A stretch of 64,000 bases of DNA from Kineothrix sp. IPX-CK (GCF_039134705.1 NZ_CP146256.1:2294001-2358000); one strand, 5' to 3'; shown: positions 52,495-63,378, counted from the stretch's first letter. Translations and numbers: made by a program. The notes: a model not told the origin generated them from the letters alone.

Positions 52495-54156
52495 GTGGCT
52501 AATACAATCAACGCTAAGATGCTTTCTAAGATGTTCTTGGCTGGTGCAAAAAATTTGGAGGCAAAAAAGGAATGGATCAATGAATTGAACGTATTCCCGG
52601 TGCCGGATGGCGATACGGGTACGAACATGACATTGACCATTATGTCTGCGGCAAAAGAAGTTTCACTTATGGAAAATCCTGATATGTCTTCGCTTTGCAA
52701 GGCGATTTCTTCAGGCTCCCTGAGAGGAGCGAGAGGTAATTCCGGAGTTATTCTTTCACAGTTGTTTCGTGGATTTACAAAGGTTGTAAGGGAATACGAT
52801 GAGCTGGATGCAGCTATCCTTGCCGATGCCTTTGATAAGGCGGTGGAGACCGCGTATAAAGCAGTTATGAAGCCCAAAGAGGGTACGATTCTTACCGTTG
52901 CCAAGGGAGGCGCGCAGAAAGCGAGAGAGCTTGTGGATAACGGCGAAGAGGATTTGGAGATTTATTTCGGCGAAATAATCCGTTATGCGGATGAGGTCCT
53001 TGACAAGACCCCGGATATGCTTCCGGTATTAAAGCAGGCAGGAGTTGTTGACTCTGGTGGTCAGGGTCTTATGCAAGTGTTAAAGGGAGCTTATGACGCT
53101 TTCCTCGGTAAAGAATTAGACCTTACGATACCGGACGCTAAGCCGGCTGCTTCCTATGTAGTGACGACGAATATGGAGGCCCAGGTTCAGGCCGAAATTA
53201 AGTTTGGTTACTGTACGGAATTCATTATTATGCTCAGCAGGAATTTTAACATCAAGCAGGAGATGGACTTTAAGGAATATTTAGAATCCATCGGAGATTC
53301 CATTGTAGTAGTTGCGGATGACGATGTGGTAAAGGTGCATGTACATACCAATGATCCGGGACTTGCGATTCAAAAGGCTTTGAAGTATGGCGCTCTGTCC
53401 AATTTGAAAATAGACAATATGAGATTGGAGCATCAGGAGAAGCTGTTCCAGATGTCTGAAAAGAATCAGGAACTCTCATCTTCCGATATGCCAAGAAAAG
53501 AAGTCGGATTTATTGCGGTTTCCGTAGGCGAAGGAATTAACGAGATTTTTACCGGATTAGGAGTGGATTATATCATCGAAGGGGGGCAGACGATGAACCC
53601 CAGCACCGAGGATATGCTTAATGCAATCGATAAAGTGAATGCAGATACTATTTTCATCCTGCCCAATAATAAAAACATCATTTTGGCTGCAGAGCAGGCA
53701 ACACATATGGCGGAGGGCAAAAACATCGTGGTAATTCCCACCAAGACCGTACCTCAGGGAATTACGGCTGTAATCAATTATGTGCCTGATCTTTCCATCG
53801 AAGAGAATACGGAGACGATGAACGAAGAGATTAAAGCGGTCAGTACCGGTCAGGTAACTTATGCGGTTCGCGATACGGTTATCGACGATAAGGAAATCAA
53901 AGCCGGTGATTACATGGGAATTGGAGACGGCGGTATTTTATCCAATGGCACCGATATGATAGAAATCACCTTCCGGATGATAGAGGATATGATGGAGGAC
54001 GACAAGGAGCTCATCAGCATCTATTATGGAAAAGAGATTTCTGAAGAGACTGCGGAAGCGTTGAAGGCGAGGGTAGAAGCCCGTTATCCGAAATGTGATA
54101 TAGAACTGCAGTACGGCGGACAGCCCATTTACTACTATATTGTTTCGGCAGAATAA
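52495..54156 (+). CDS. fakA: Fatty acid kinase FakA (DhaL-domain, YloV)
   Basis: A 553-aa protein from the GTG at 52495 (AAGGAGG 8 nt upstream). The N-terminal DhaL/DAK2 domain carries the Mg-ATP motif NVFPVPDGDTGTNM; middle and C-terminal domains complete FakA. FakA phosphorylates fatty acids that are held by a DegV-type FakB protein. A DegV gene lies 4 kb downstream, behind recG. Overlaps no gene; 13 nt after the Asp23 gene. Confidence 0.92.
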   Translation: MANTINAKMLSKMFLAGAKNLEAKKEWINELNVFPVPDGDTGTNMTLTIMSAAKEVSLMENPDMSSLCKAISSGSLRGARGNSGVILSQLFRGFTKVVREYDELDAAILADAFDKAVETAYKAVMKPKEGTILTVAKGGAQKARELVDNGEEDLEIYFGEIIRYADEVLDKTPDMLPVLKQAGVVDSGGQGLMQVLKGAYDAFLGKELDLTIPDAKPAASYVVTTNMEAQVQAEIKFGYCTEFIIMLSRNFNIKQEMDFKEYLESIGDSIVVVADDDVVKVHVHTNDPGLAIQKALKYGALSNLKIDNMRLEHQEKLFQMSEKNQELSSSDMPRKEVGFIAVSVGEGINEIFTGLGVDYIIEGGQTMNPSTEDMLNAIDKVNADTIFILPNNKNIILAAEQATHMAEGKNIVVIPTKTVPQGITAVINYVPDLSIEENTETMNEEIKAVSTGQVTYAVRDTVIDDKEIKAGDYMGIGDGGILSNGTDMIEITFRMIEDMMEDDKELISIYYGKEISEETAEALKARVEARYPKCDIELQYGGQPIYYYIVSAE

Positions 54157-54170
54157 TTGAGAACAACGGT

Positions 54171-54200
54171 AAAGGACGGATGCGTATGCCGTCCTTTTTT
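54171..54200 (+). terminator. Terminator between fakA and recG
   Basis: AAAGGACGG (54171-54179) pairs with CCGTCCTTT (54189-54197), followed by TTTTTT. Only 12 bp separate it from the recG start, so it may act as an attenuator. Confidence 0.75.
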
Positions 54201-54211
54201 AGACAGATGGT

Positions 54212-56272
54212 ATGGTTATGAACGATAGCACGAACATTATTGACATTAAGGGCATCGGTGAAAAAACAGCGAAGCTTTTTGGCAAACTGAATATTAACGA
54301 TGTGGGCGGGCTTTTACACAATTATCCGAGGGATTATGAGACTTTTAAGGAACCGGTAATGATAAGCGATGCTCCGGCAGGAGAGGTCTGCTCCGTAAGG
54401 GCATGCCTTGCGGGCAATATCTCCGCAAAAAAGGTGCGCAACCTGACGATTTTGAATTTTGAGATAAGGGACGCAAGCGGGCAGATCTTCATGACCTATT
54501 TCAACACTCCTTATGTGAAAAACATATTGAAAAAGGGGTTATTTTATATTTTTAGAGGGATTCCCTTGAAAAAGGGCGGACGGCTTGTGATGGAACAGGC
54601 GAAAATATACAAGCCGGAGGAATATTTTAAACTTACCGGAGTTATGCAGCCCAGATATTCTCTTACGGCGGGACTTACCAACAATATGGCAACAAAAGCC
54701 GTAAAGCAGGCGCTGGCGCATTATCGCTTCGGAGAAGACTATCTGCCTGAGGAGATAAGAAAGACACAACAGCTCATTTCCTATGAACATGCCATAGAAG
54801 ATATTCATTTTCCTAAGGATTTTGAAGAAATGCTCACAGCGAGGAAACGGCTTGTATTCGACGAATTCTTCTTGTTTCTTCTTGCCCTTCGCAAGTGTAA
54901 AGAGCACAACGAGGTGCTTCAAAATATCTATCCCATGCTTGAGGTAGCAGAGACAAAGCGGCTCATTGAAGCGCTCCCCTATGCGCTGACAGGTGCTCAG
55001 AGAAGGGTATGGGAAGAAATTCGGCAGGATTTGCAGGGAGAAAAGGTAATGAATCGTTTGATTCAGGGCGATGTTGGTTCGGGTAAGACGATTCTCGCTT
55101 TTCTTTCCCTTTTAATGTGCGTATCCAACGGTTATCAGGGCGCGATGATGGCTCCTACCGAGGTGCTGGCGAGGCAGCATTTCGAAGCAGCCTCAGAATT
55201 GACCGCAAAATATAAGCTGCCTTTTGTTCCTGTACTTCTGACCGGTTCTATGAGCGCAAAGGAAAAGAGAGAAGCTTATGAGGAAATAAAATGCGGACAT
55301 GCCAATCTCATTATCGGTACCCATGCATTGATTCAGGAAAAGGCGGACTATAAAAATCTGGCTCTCGTGATAACGGATGAACAGCATCGCTTCGGTGTCA
55401 GACAGAGAGAAACACTTGCCGGAAAGGGAGAAAACGTACATGTAATCGTAATGAGTGCAACGCCAATCCCCCGTACCCTCGCTATTATTTTATACGGCGA
55501 CCTGGATATTTCTATTGTGGACGAGCTTCCTGCTAACAGGCTTCCCATTAAAAACTGTGTGGTTCCCACGGATTACAGGGAAAAGGCATACCGCTTTATT
55601 GAAAAAGAAGTGCAAGCGGGCCGTCAGGTCTATGTGATTTGTCCGATGGTGGAGGAGGGGGAACTGGAAGGTGCGGAGAATGTCATTTCTTACACGGAGA
55701 AATTGAAAAGCGTCCTTTCTTCCAAGATACAGACAGCATACCTTCATGGTAAAATGCGTCCTGCGGATAAGAATCAGGTGATGGAGGAATTTGCGAAGCG
55801 CAATATAGACGTACTGGTATCCACCACTGTTATCGAGGTCGGCATCAATGTTCCTAATGCGACAGTGATGATGGTGGAAAATGCGGAACGTTTCGGGCTG
55901 GCTCAGCTTCACCAGCTTCGCGGACGAGTAGGAAGAGGTGAACATCAGTCCTATTGTATTTTCGTAAGCGGTTCCGATAAAAAACAGACGATGGAGCGCC
56001 TGGATATACTGAATCATTCTAACGACGGCTTTTTTATTGCGGGAGAAGACCTGAAGCTTAGGGGGCCGGGCGATCTGTTCGGTATCAGGCAAAGCGGGAT
56101 CATGGATTTTAAAATAGGAGACGTATATCAGGATACCGATGTCCTAAAAAGGGCGAAGGAAAGCGTAGATTCCTTGCTTCTGGAGGATGAAGAGCTGGCG
56201 ATGGACAAGCATCTGCCGCTTAAGCGGTATATGTATGAAGCGTTAAATTCAGTTGACTTTAGGACAATCTGA
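54212..56272 (+). CDS. recG: ATP-dependent DNA helicase RecG
   Basis: A 686-aa SF2 helicase. N-terminal wedge domain (GIGEKTAKLFGKLNINDVG), Walker A GDVGSGKT, DEQHRFG box, and C-terminal helicase motifs (ATVMMVENAERFG, QLRGRVGRG). RecG reverses stalled replication forks. The ATG at 54212 or at 54218 are both possible; neither has a strong ribosome binding site. Confidence 0.96.
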   Translation: MVMNDSTNIIDIKGIGEKTAKLFGKLNINDVGGLLHNYPRDYETFKEPVMISDAPAGEVCSVRACLAGNISAKKVRNLTILNFEIRDASGQIFMTYFNTPYVKNILKKGLFYIFRGIPLKKGGRLVMEQAKIYKPEEYFKLTGVMQPRYSLTAGLTNNMATKAVKQALAHYRFGEDYLPEEIRKTQQLISYEHAIEDIHFPKDFEEMLTARKRLVFDEFFLFLLALRKCKEHNEVLQNIYPMLEVAETKRLIEALPYALTGAQRRVWEEIRQDLQGEKVMNRLIQGDVGSGKTILAFLSLLMCVSNGYQGAMMAPTEVLARQHFEAASELTAKYKLPFVPVLLTGSMSAKEKREAYEEIKCGHANLIIGTHALIQEKADYKNLALVITDEQHRFGVRQRETLAGKGENVHVIVMSATPIPRTLAIILYGDLDISIVDELPANRLPIKNCVVPTDYREKAYRFIEKEVQAGRQVYVICPMVEEGELEGAENVISYTEKLKSVLSSKIQTAYLHGKMRPADKNQVMEEFAKRNIDVLVSTTVIEVGINVPNATVMMVENAERFGLAQLHQLRGRVGRGEHQSYCIFVSGSDKKQTMERLDILNHSNDGFFIAGEDLKLRGPGDLFGIRQSGIMDFKIGDVYQDTDVLKRAKESVDSLLLEDEELAMDKHLPLKRYMYEALNSVDFRTI

Positions 56273-56351
56273 CAGTAATATATAATAAGAAAACATAAGG
56301 GCGGAAGGAGAGGTGTTCACTGCATGAATCTTATGCATGAGGATACCGGAA

Positions 56352-57221
56352 ATGAAATTGGCAAATATTGCAATTGTAACGGACAGTAACAGCGGAATTA
56401 CACAGGCACAGGCTAAGGAACTGGGAATATATGTATTGCCTATGCCTTTTATGATTAATGATGTGACTTATTTTGAAGATATCGATTTGTCTCAGGGACA
56501 GTTCTATGAAAGGCTTGCGGCGGGAGACAGCGTAGTCACCAGCCAGCCTTCCCCGGAGGCTGTTATGAATCTATGGAACAATTTACTGAAAGATTTCGAT
56601 GAGGTCGTGCATATACCTATGTCCAGCGGCCTTTCCGGATCCTGTCAGAGCGCACTGATGCTTGCGAGGGAATACGATGGGAGGGTGCACGTTGTCAATA
56701 ATCAAAGGATTTCGGTTACCCAGAGGCAGTCGGCAATAGATGCTAAGAATCTGGCGGAAGAAGGAAAGAGCGGGCAGGAAATCAAAGATTTTCTCGAGGC
56801 CGACAAATATAATTCCAGTATTTATATTATGCTGGACACCTTGTATTATCTGAAAAAGGGCGGAAGGATCACCCCGGCTGCTGCGGCTCTCGGCACTCTG
56901 CTCAAGTTGAAGCCGGTGCTTCAGATTCAGGGCGAGAAGTTGGATGCCTTTGCGAAAGCGAGAACTACCGCACAGGGCAAATCTGTTATGACTACGGCGA
57001 TCAGAAACGATATGAACAACCGTTTGGGCGGTGCTGACAGAGATAATATATGGCTTCAGATTGCTTATACCTACAACGATGAAGCAGCACTTACATTTAA
57101 AGAGGAACTGTTTAAAACGTTTCCGGATTTTGATGTACATGTGGCGCCTCTGTCTCTTAGCGTAGCTTGCCATATCGGGCCGGGTGCTTTGGCTGTCGCC
57201 TGCTGTAAGAAAAATAAATAA
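56352..57221 (+). CDS. DegV-family fatty-acid-binding protein (FakB-like)
   Basis: A 289-aa protein from the ATG at 56352 (MKLANIAIVTDSNSGITQAQ), with SQPSPEAVMNLW and SSGLSGSCQSALM as usual for DegV. These proteins hold a fatty acid whose carboxyl group FakA phosphorylates. The nearby fakA supports that role. The start could also be at 56337 in the same frame. It is followed by a terminator. Confidence 0.92.
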   Translation: MKLANIAIVTDSNSGITQAQAKELGIYVLPMPFMINDVTYFEDIDLSQGQFYERLAAGDSVVTSQPSPEAVMNLWNNLLKDFDEVVHIPMSSGLSGSCQSALMLAREYDGRVHVVNNQRISVTQRQSAIDAKNLAEEGKSGQEIKDFLEADKYNSSIYIMLDTLYYLKKGGRITPAAAALGTLLKLKPVLQIQGEKLDAFAKARTTAQGKSVMTTAIRNDMNNRLGGADRDNIWLQIAYTYNDEAALTFKEELFKTFPDFDVHVAPLSLSVACHIGPGALAVACCKKNK

Positions 57222-57236
57222 TATACGGCTTTGTAA

Positions 57237-57274
57237 GCGGCGTGTCCGGTATTTGTCCGGGCAGCCGCATTTTT
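57237..57274 (+). terminator. Terminator after the DegV gene
   Basis: GCGGC (57237) and GCCGC (to 57268), with inner TGTCCGG-type pairing around TATTTG, followed by ATTTTT. It ends the recG-DegV unit. Confidence 0.65.
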
Positions 57275-57310
57275 AATATAATACACTATATACAGTATTT
57301 TTTCACTTTT

Positions 57311-57341
57311 CAATGTACAAAGTATATGGTATACTACATTG
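57311..57341. promoter_or_regulatory. Palindrome over the topoisomerase promoter
   Basis: AGTATA (57321-57326) and TATACT (57330-57335) with flanking CAATGTA and TACATTG make a near-perfect 31-bp dyad, 39 bp before the topoisomerase start. TATACT is a good -10 box, so this dyad may be the promoter's operator. Confidence 0.45.
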
Positions 57342-57379
57342 TGTGTTTTTATATACAATTATGAGAGAGGGTGTAGTAA

Positions 57380-59302
57380 ATGGCTAGAGAGGGTACCTAC
57401 GACGCTTCGAGCATCACAGTTTTGGAAGGATTGGAAGCGGTCAGAAAAAGGCCGGGAATGTACATAGGAAGCGTTTCAACCAAAGGCTTGAATCATCTGA
57501 TATATGAAATTGTGGACAATGCGGTGGACGAGCATCTTGCCGGCTATTGCGATACAATAAGGGTAACACTGGAGGAGGATGGTTCTGCTACCGTAGACGA
57601 TAACGGACGAGGTATTCCGGTAGGCATGCACGAAAAGGGAGTGAGTGCGGAGCGCCTTGTCTTTACCACTCTGCATGCAGGCGGTAAATTCGACGATTCC
57701 GCTTATAAGACCAGCGGAGGGCTTCACGGAGTGGGTTCTTCTGTCGTAAACGCTTTGTCTGCATATCTGACGGTTCAGGTAAAAAACGGCGGATTTATTT
57801 ATGAGGATAAATATGAAAGAGGCAATCCGGTCATCGAGCTGCAAAACGGGCTGCTTCCTGTTATCGGTAAATCCAAGGCGACGGGAACAAGGGTGAACTT
57901 CCTTCCGGATGACACGATTTTCGATAAGACGCGTTTTAAGGAGGATGAAGTGAAAAGCCGCCTTCATGAGACGGCGTATTTGAATCCGGCCCTTACGATT
58001 ATATATGAGGATAAAAGAAAGGCTGAAGCCGAATATATCGAATATCACGAGCCCGAAGGCATTGTGGGCTTCATCCGCGATATGAATAAGACGAAGGAGA
58101 GTATACACGACGTCATTTACTTCAGCGGAGAAAGTGAGGGCATATCCGTCGAGGTGGCCTTTCAGTATGTGAATGAATTTCACGAAAATGTACTTGGTTT
58201 TTGCAATAATATATACAATGCGGAAGGCGGCACTCATCTGACCGGCTTTAAAACCATGTTCACTAACGCGATTAATAATTATGCTAGAGAGCTTAATATA
58301 CTGAAGGAAAAAGATGTAAACTTCACCGGAGCCGATGTGCGAAACGGAATGACGGCGGTAGTATCCATTAAACACCCGGATCCCAGATTCGAAGGACAGA
58401 CGAAAACGAAGCTGGACAATCAGGATGCTGCCAAGGTGGTGAGCAAGGTGACAGGGGATGAGATTGTCCATTACTTCGACCGCAATCTGGAGACCTTGAA
58501 GAGTATTATCGGATGCGCGGAGAAAGCGGCCAAAATCCGAAAGTCGGAGGAGAAAGCGAAGACGAATATGCTCACCAAACAGAAATTTTCCTTCGATTCC
58601 AACGGAAAGCTTGCCAACTGCGAATCCAGAGACGCTTCCCGCTGCGAGATATTTATAGTTGAGGGAGATTCTGCGGGAGGAAGTGCTAAAACTGCAAGAA
58701 ATCGTGCATTTCAGGCGATTTTGCCCATTCGAGGCAAGATTCTTAACGTAGAAAAGGCCAGTATTGACAAAATACTTGCAAATGCGGAAATTAAGACGAT
58801 GATAAACGCCTTCGGATGCGGTTTTTCCGAGGGCTACGGCAATGATTTCGATATTTCCAAGCTGCGGTACGATAAGATTATCATTATGGCCGATGCCGAC
58901 GTAGACGGAGCCCATATCTCCACTCTTTTATTGACGTTGTTTTACCGATTCATGCCGGAGCTCATCTTTGAAGGGCACGTATATCTCGCTATGCCGCCCT
59001 TATATAAAGCCATGCCCGCTAAGGGGAAAGAGGAATACCTCTACGACGACAAGGCACTGGAAAAATACAGGAAGCATCACAAGGGCCCATTTACTCTGCA
59101 AAGGTATAAGGGACTCGGTGAAATGGATGCCGATCAGCTTTGGGAGACGACCCTTGATCCCGAGACCAGACTTTTGAAGCTGGTGGAAATCGAGGATGCG
59201 AGAATGGCTTCTGAGGTGACGGAAATGCTGATGGGAACGGAGGTTCCTCCCAGAAAAGCATTTATTTACGAGCATGCAGCCGATGCAGAGCTGGATGTGT
59301 AA
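57380..59302 (+). CDS. parE: Type IIA topoisomerase subunit B (ParE/GyrB)
   Basis: A 640-aa protein: GHKL ATPase (EAVRKRPGMYIGS, GRGIPVG, GGLHGVGSSVVNALS) and TOPRIM domain (EGDSAGGSAK, the DxDxD-type ADADVDGAHI). It pairs with the next gene, 22 nt downstream. Length and lack of a GyrB-specific insertion fit ParE; the real gyrB is usually near dnaA, which is not here. Start ATG follows GAGAGAGGG. Confidence 0.9.
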   Translation: MAREGTYDASSITVLEGLEAVRKRPGMYIGSVSTKGLNHLIYEIVDNAVDEHLAGYCDTIRVTLEEDGSATVDDNGRGIPVGMHEKGVSAERLVFTTLHAGGKFDDSAYKTSGGLHGVGSSVVNALSAYLTVQVKNGGFIYEDKYERGNPVIELQNGLLPVIGKSKATGTRVNFLPDDTIFDKTRFKEDEVKSRLHETAYLNPALTIIYEDKRKAEAEYIEYHEPEGIVGFIRDMNKTKESIHDVIYFSGESEGISVEVAFQYVNEFHENVLGFCNNIYNAEGGTHLTGFKTMFTNAINNYARELNILKEKDVNFTGADVRNGMTAVVSIKHPDPRFEGQTKTKLDNQDAAKVVSKVTGDEIVHYFDRNLETLKSIIGCAEKAAKIRKSEEKAKTNMLTKQKFSFDSNGKLANCESRDASRCEIFIVEGDSAGGSAKTARNRAFQAILPIRGKILNVEKASIDKILANAEIKTMINAFGCGFSEGYGNDFDISKLRYDKIIIMADADVDGAHISTLLLTLFYRFMPELIFEGHVYLAMPPLYKAMPAKGKEEYLYDDKALEKYRKHHKGPFTLQRYKGLGEMDADQLWETTLDPETRLLKLVEIEDARMASEVTEMLMGTEVPPRKAFIYEHAADAELDV

Positions 59303-59324
59303 GAAGGAATCAGAGGGGTAGAAC

Positions 59325-61565
59325 ATGGACGACAGCAGAATTATTAAGACCGAGTATTCGGAGGTTATGCAAAAATCATATATCGATTACGCAATGAGCG
59401 TTATCATTGCCAGAGCGCTTCCCGATGTAAGGGACGGGCTTAAGCCGGTGCAGAGAAGGACATTGTTCGATATGCATGAGCTTGGAATGAAATACGACAG
59501 GCCCTATCGCAAGAGCGCCCGTATCGTGGGCGATACCATGGGTAAGTACCATCCCCACGGGGACAGTTCCATTTATGAGGCCCTCGTTGTCATGACGCAG
59601 GACTTTAAGAAGGGATTACCTTTAGTGGACGGACACGGTAATTTCGGCAATATCGAAGGAGACGGAGCCGCGGCCATGAGGTATACGGAGGCGAGGCTTC
59701 AGAAGATAACACAGGAGGCATTTCTTGCCGATCTCGACAAGGGTGTGGTGGACTTCATTCCGAACTTCGATGAAACGGAAAAGGAGCCTTCCGTGCTGCC
59801 GGTTAAGATTCCCAACCTTTTAGTGAACGGCTCAGAAGGTATTGCTGTAGGTATGGCGACAAGCATTCCGCCTCACAATCTTTCCGAGGTCATCGATGCC
59901 ACCAGAGCCTATATGAAGGATGAGAACATCACCGTAAGAGAGTTGATAAAATACATGAAGGGCCCCGATTTCCCTACGGGAGGCATCGTGATCAATAAGG
60001 ATGAACTTCTGGAAATCTATGAGACCGGAGCCGGCAAGATCAAGGTCCGCGGAAAGGTCGAGATCGAAAAGGGCAAGGGAGGCAAGACCAATCTGGTCAT
60101 TACGCAAATCCCCTATCCGATGATAGGTCAGGGCATTTCCAAGTTCCTTTCCGACGTGGCAAGCCTCGCGGAGACGAAGAAGACCCAGGATATCGTGGAT
60201 ATTTCCAACCAGTCTTCCAAGGAAGGCATCCGCATAGTCATTGAGCTTAGGAAGGATGCCGATGTAGAGAATTTTACGAATATGCTCTATAAGAAGACGA
60301 GACTGGAAGACACCTTCGGGGTCAATATGCTTGCTATTGCAGACGGCAGACCTGAGATTTTGGGATTAAAGCAAATTATTAAAGCGAGCGTCGATTTTCA
60401 GTTCGAAGTTGCAAAAAGGAAGTATGAGACCCTCCTTCAAAAGGAACTGGAACGTAAAGAAATACAAGAAGGACTTATCAAGGCGTGCAACGTTATCGAT
60501 TTGATCATAGAGATATTGCGCGGGAGCAAGGACCGGGCCATGGCAAAGGCCTGCCTGATAGATGGTGTGGTGGACGGAATCAAGTTCCGGTCTAAGGAAT
60601 CCAAAATCATGGCGGCACAGCTCATGTTCTCCGAAAAGCAGGCGGACGCTATTCTGGATATGCGTCTCTATCGGTTGATCGGTCTGGAAATAGAGGCGTT
60701 AATCAGCCAGCACGAGGAAACCATGGCAAATATTTACCGGTACGAAGATATTCTCGACCGCAGGGATTCCATGGCGCAGGTTATCATGAACGAGCTGGAT
60801 TCCATCAAGAAGGAATATGGACGTCCCAGAAGGACCGTGGTCGAAAACGGTACAGAAGCGGTATACGAAGACAAGAAGCTGGAAGAGATGGAAGTTATGT
60901 GCCTAATGGACCGCTTCGGCTATTTAAAAACAATAGATATTCCTACCTACGAAAGAAACAAGGAGGCAGCGGATGCGGAAAACCGATTTGTATTCCCCTG
61001 CAAAAACGTGGGGCGCATCTGCCTTTTCACAAATAAAGGACAGCTACATACGATCAAGGTAATGGATCTTCCGTTTGGAAAATTCAGGGACAAGGGCGTT
61101 CCGGTGGACAATGTGAGCAACTACAATTCGGGAAAGGAAGAAATCATATTAGTTACCAGTCAGTCCCAGCTTAATCTCTACCGGATTATCTTTTCCACCA
61201 AACTGTCTATGTTAAAAGTCGTAGACGGAGGAGAATTTGATGTCACGAAGCGCACAGTGGCGGCGACCAAGCTTCTGGACGGAGACGAGGTAGTGAGTGT
61301 GGAGATTTTTGACGGACAGAAAAGCATCGTTCTTCAGACCACAGCCGGATTTTTTCTCCGCTTTCCGGTGGAAGAGATTCCTGAAAAGAAGAAAGGCGCG
61401 GTAGGAGTACGCGGAATGAAGCTCGGCGAGGAAGACAGCGTGGAAGCAGTTTATTATACGCTGGGAACCGGAGAAAACTCGGTAGAATACAAGAATAAAA
61501 AGGTGGAGCTGAACAAGCTGAAGATGGGAAAGAGAGATACGAAGGGCATTAAAATTCGTATATAA
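59325..61565 (+). CDS. parC: Type IIA topoisomerase subunit A (ParC/GyrA)
   Basis: A 746-aa protein with the catalytic Tyr in AMRYTEARL, the quinolone-determining [12 protein letters not shown] and a C-terminal beta-propeller part. The size is below typical GyrA (about 820-850 aa) and the usual GyrA box (QRRGGRG) is replaced by [12 protein letters not shown], so negative supercoiling is doubtful and topoisomerase IV is the better call. The N-terminal Ser/Asp region determines fluoroquinolone sensitivity in relatives. Confidence 0.88.
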   Translation: MDDSRIIKTEYSEVMQKSYIDYAMSVIIARALPDVRDGLKPVQRRTLFDMHELGMKYDRPYRKSARIVGDTMGKYHPHGDSSIYEALVVMTQDFKKGLPLVDGHGNFGNIEGDGAAAMRYTEARLQKITQEAFLADLDKGVVDFIPNFDETEKEPSVLPVKIPNLLVNGSEGIAVGMATSIPPHNLSEVIDATRAYMKDENITVRELIKYMKGPDFPTGGIVINKDELLEIYETGAGKIKVRGKVEIEKGKGGKTNLVITQIPYPMIGQGISKFLSDVASLAETKKTQDIVDISNQSSKEGIRIVIELRKDADVENFTNMLYKKTRLEDTFGVNMLAIADGRPEILGLKQIIKASVDFQFEVAKRKYETLLQKELERKEIQEGLIKACNVIDLIIEILRGSKDRAMAKACLIDGVVDGIKFRSKESKIMAAQLMFSEKQADAILDMRLYRLIGLEIEALISQHEETMANIYRYEDILDRRDSMAQVIMNELDSIKKEYGRPRRTVVENGTEAVYEDKKLEEMEVMCLMDRFGYLKTIDIPTYERNKEAADAENRFVFPCKNVGRICLFTNKGQLHTIKVMDLPFGKFRDKGVPVDNVSNYNSGKEEIILVTSQSQLNLYRIIFSTKLSMLKVVDGGEFDVTKRTVAATKLLDGDEVVSVEIFDGQKSIVLQTTAGFFLRFPVEEIPEKKKGAVGVRGMKLGEEDSVEAVYYTLGTGENSVEYKNKKVELNKLKMGKRDTKGIKIRI

Positions 61566-61619
61566 TATTTCGCAAAAAGATTGACCGCAAGCCTTGAAAC
61601 GATTAATATGGAGGTATAT

Positions 61620-62189
61620 ATGAGAGTAATAGCAGGAACGGCGAGAAGCCTGAGATTGAAGACTGTCGATGGGCTGAATACAAGACCGACTACCGACAGA
61701 ATAAAAGAGACCTTATTTAATATGTTACAACCATATGTAGCGGACAGCATTTTTATCGATCTGTTCAGCGGAAGCGGTGGAATCGGGATAGAGGCTTTAA
61801 GCCGCGGAGCCCAAAAAGCTTATTTTGTGGAAAGCGGAAAGGATGCTTTTTCCTGTATTACTCATAACGTAAGTTTTACCGGTTTTGAGGATAAGGCGGT
61901 GCTTTTAAAGCAGGATGTTCTGACTGCCCTGTCCATGTTTTCTGAAAAAGAAGCGGACATTATTTTCATGGATCCGCCTTATGCCTCCGGCGCAGAGAAG
62001 GAAGTGTTGCTGGCACTGTCGGACAAGCCTTATGTGACGGAAAACACTTTGATCGTTGTGGAAGCAACGTTGGAAACAGATTTTTCATATTTGAACAGTT
62101 TGGAAGATTTTGGATTAAAGATTTGGAAAACGAAAAATTATAAAACGAATAAACACGTATTTATAATAAAAGAAGGGACAAATAAATGA
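61620..62189 (+). CDS. rsmD: 16S rRNA (guanine966-N2)-methyltransferase RsmD
   Basis: A 189-aa methyltransferase from the ATG at 61620 (GGAGG upstream): [21 protein letters not shown] motif [20 protein letters not shown], and the catalytic FMDPPYASG. It methylates G966 of 16S rRNA. Overlaps coaD by 4 nt (ATGA). Confidence 0.95.
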   Translation: MRVIAGTARSLRLKTVDGLNTRPTTDRIKETLFNMLQPYVADSIFIDLFSGSGGIGIEALSRGAQKAYFVESGKDAFSCITHNVSFTGFEDKAVLLKQDVLTALSMFSEKEADIIFMDPPYASGAEKEVLLALSDKPYVTENTLIVVEATLETDFSYLNSLEDFGLKIWKTKNYKTNKHVFIIKEGTNK

Positions 62190-62677
62190 AATCTGCGATA
62201 TATCCGGGAAGCTTTGACCCGGTGACCTTCGGACATCTGGATGTAATAAAGCGTACGGCGAATATTTTTGACGAATTAACGGTAAGTGTGTTGGATAATC
62301 ACTTAAAGACTCCGTTGTTTTCTGTGGAAGAACGTGTTAAGATATTACAGGAAGCGACGAAGGACATCCCTAATATAAAGATAGATTCTTTTAGTGGTTT
62401 GCTGATCGATTATGCGAAGAAAAAAGGTGTACATGTAGCGGTAAGAGGACTTCGTGCCATCACCGATTTTGAATATGAGTTACAGATTGCCCAGACGAAC
62501 CATAAACTTTCAGGGGGCCAGTTGGATACAATGTTTTTGACCACCAGTCTGGAATATGCTTACTTAAGCTCCAGCAGTGTAAAGGAAATTGCCAGCTTCA
62601 ACGGAGATATATCCATGTGTGTGCCGGAATTCATCGCTAAGCTTGTCTATGCAAAATATGGATTTATAAGAGAATAA
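62186..62677 (+). CDS. coaD: Phosphopantetheine adenylyltransferase
   Basis: A 163-aa enzyme of coenzyme A synthesis. The HxGH-type nucleotidyltransferase motif reads [32 protein letters not shown] and [19 protein letters not shown] are the remaining signatures. Translationally coupled to rsmD, the usual pair in Firmicutes. Confidence 0.97.
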   Translation: MKSAIYPGSFDPVTFGHLDVIKRTANIFDELTVSVLDNHLKTPLFSVEERVKILQEATKDIPNIKIDSFSGLLIDYAKKKGVHVAVRGLRAITDFEYELQIAQTNHKLSGGQLDTMFLTTSLEYAYLSSSSVKEIASFNGDISMCVPEFIAKLVYAKYGFIRE

Positions 62678-62716
62678 AATTGTCATGCGCGGCTGACCGC
62701 AATAGGAGATTTGTAT

Positions 62717-63328
62717 ATGAGCAGTAGAATCGAACAATTGATAGACGAGATAGAGGAATATATTGACAGTTGTAAATATCAACCTTTATCCAATACGAAA
62801 ATAATTGTAAACAAAGAGGAAATTGACGAATTGCTCAGAGAGCTTCGCATGAAAACTCCCGATGAAATCAAGCGCTATCAGAAAATCATAAGCAACAAGG
62901 AAGCCATTTTGAACGATGCACGTTCCAAAGCGGAGGCCCTGATTAACGAAGCCACAATGCATACTAACGAACTTATTAATGAGCACGAAATTATGCAGCA
63001 GGCATATGCGCAGGCTAATGAGGTGGTTACGCTGGCGTCACATCAGGCGCAGGAGATTTTGGACAATGCTACAATAGAAGCCAACAACATTCGGTCCGCG
63101 GTAATGCAGTATGCGGATGAGATGTTAGCGAATCTTGAGAACTTAATCGCACAGACAGCCAACATGACTACCGCACATTATGAGAGTTTTGTCAATAACC
63201 TAAACAGTTATGCTGAAATCGTGAGGGCGAACAGAGCGGAGTTAAATCCTCAGGAAGAGGATGATTTATTGAAGGAAGGTGTAGGAGATGCCGAAGCGGA
63301 ATCTCTGAATCTCGATTTGCTGAAGTGA
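62717..63328 (+). CDS. Coiled-coil, DivIVA/V-type ATPase subunit H-like protein
   Basis: A 203-aa protein from the ATG at 62717 (AGGAG 8 nt upstream). It is almost wholly helical with a central coiled coil (about 50-165, AKSAEALINEATMHTN-like heptads) and an acidic C-terminus (QEEDDLLKEGVGDAEAES). Similar proteins follow coaD in many Lachnospiraceae and are often labelled ATPase or DivIVA-like without evidence. It may have a structural role. No signal peptide. Confidence 0.7.
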   Translation: MSSRIEQLIDEIEEYIDSCKYQPLSNTKIIVNKEEIDELLRELRMKTPDEIKRYQKIISNKEAILNDARSKAEALINEATMHTNELINEHEIMQQAYAQANEVVTLASHQAQEILDNATIEANNIRSAVMQYADEMLANLENLIAQTANMTTAHYESFVNNLNSYAEIVRANRAELNPQEEDDLLKEGVGDAEAESLNLDLLK

Positions 63329-63344
63329 AAACAACGATCTATTT

Positions 63345-63378
63345 GAACCGGCTTCGCCTTTGACGGAGCCGGTTTTAT
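63345..63378 (+). terminator. Terminator after the coiled-coil gene
   Basis: AACCGGCTTCG (63345-63355) pairs with CGGAGCCGGTT (63364-63374) with one T-G pair, followed by TTTAT. Eleven base pairs, a good intrinsic terminator. Confidence 0.8.

Noticed and set aside
57476..58915. 479-codon minus-strand open frame opposite the topoisomerase B gene
   Set aside because: Long antisense frames are common opposite conserved genes with biased codons. There is no recognisable domain or ribosome binding site.
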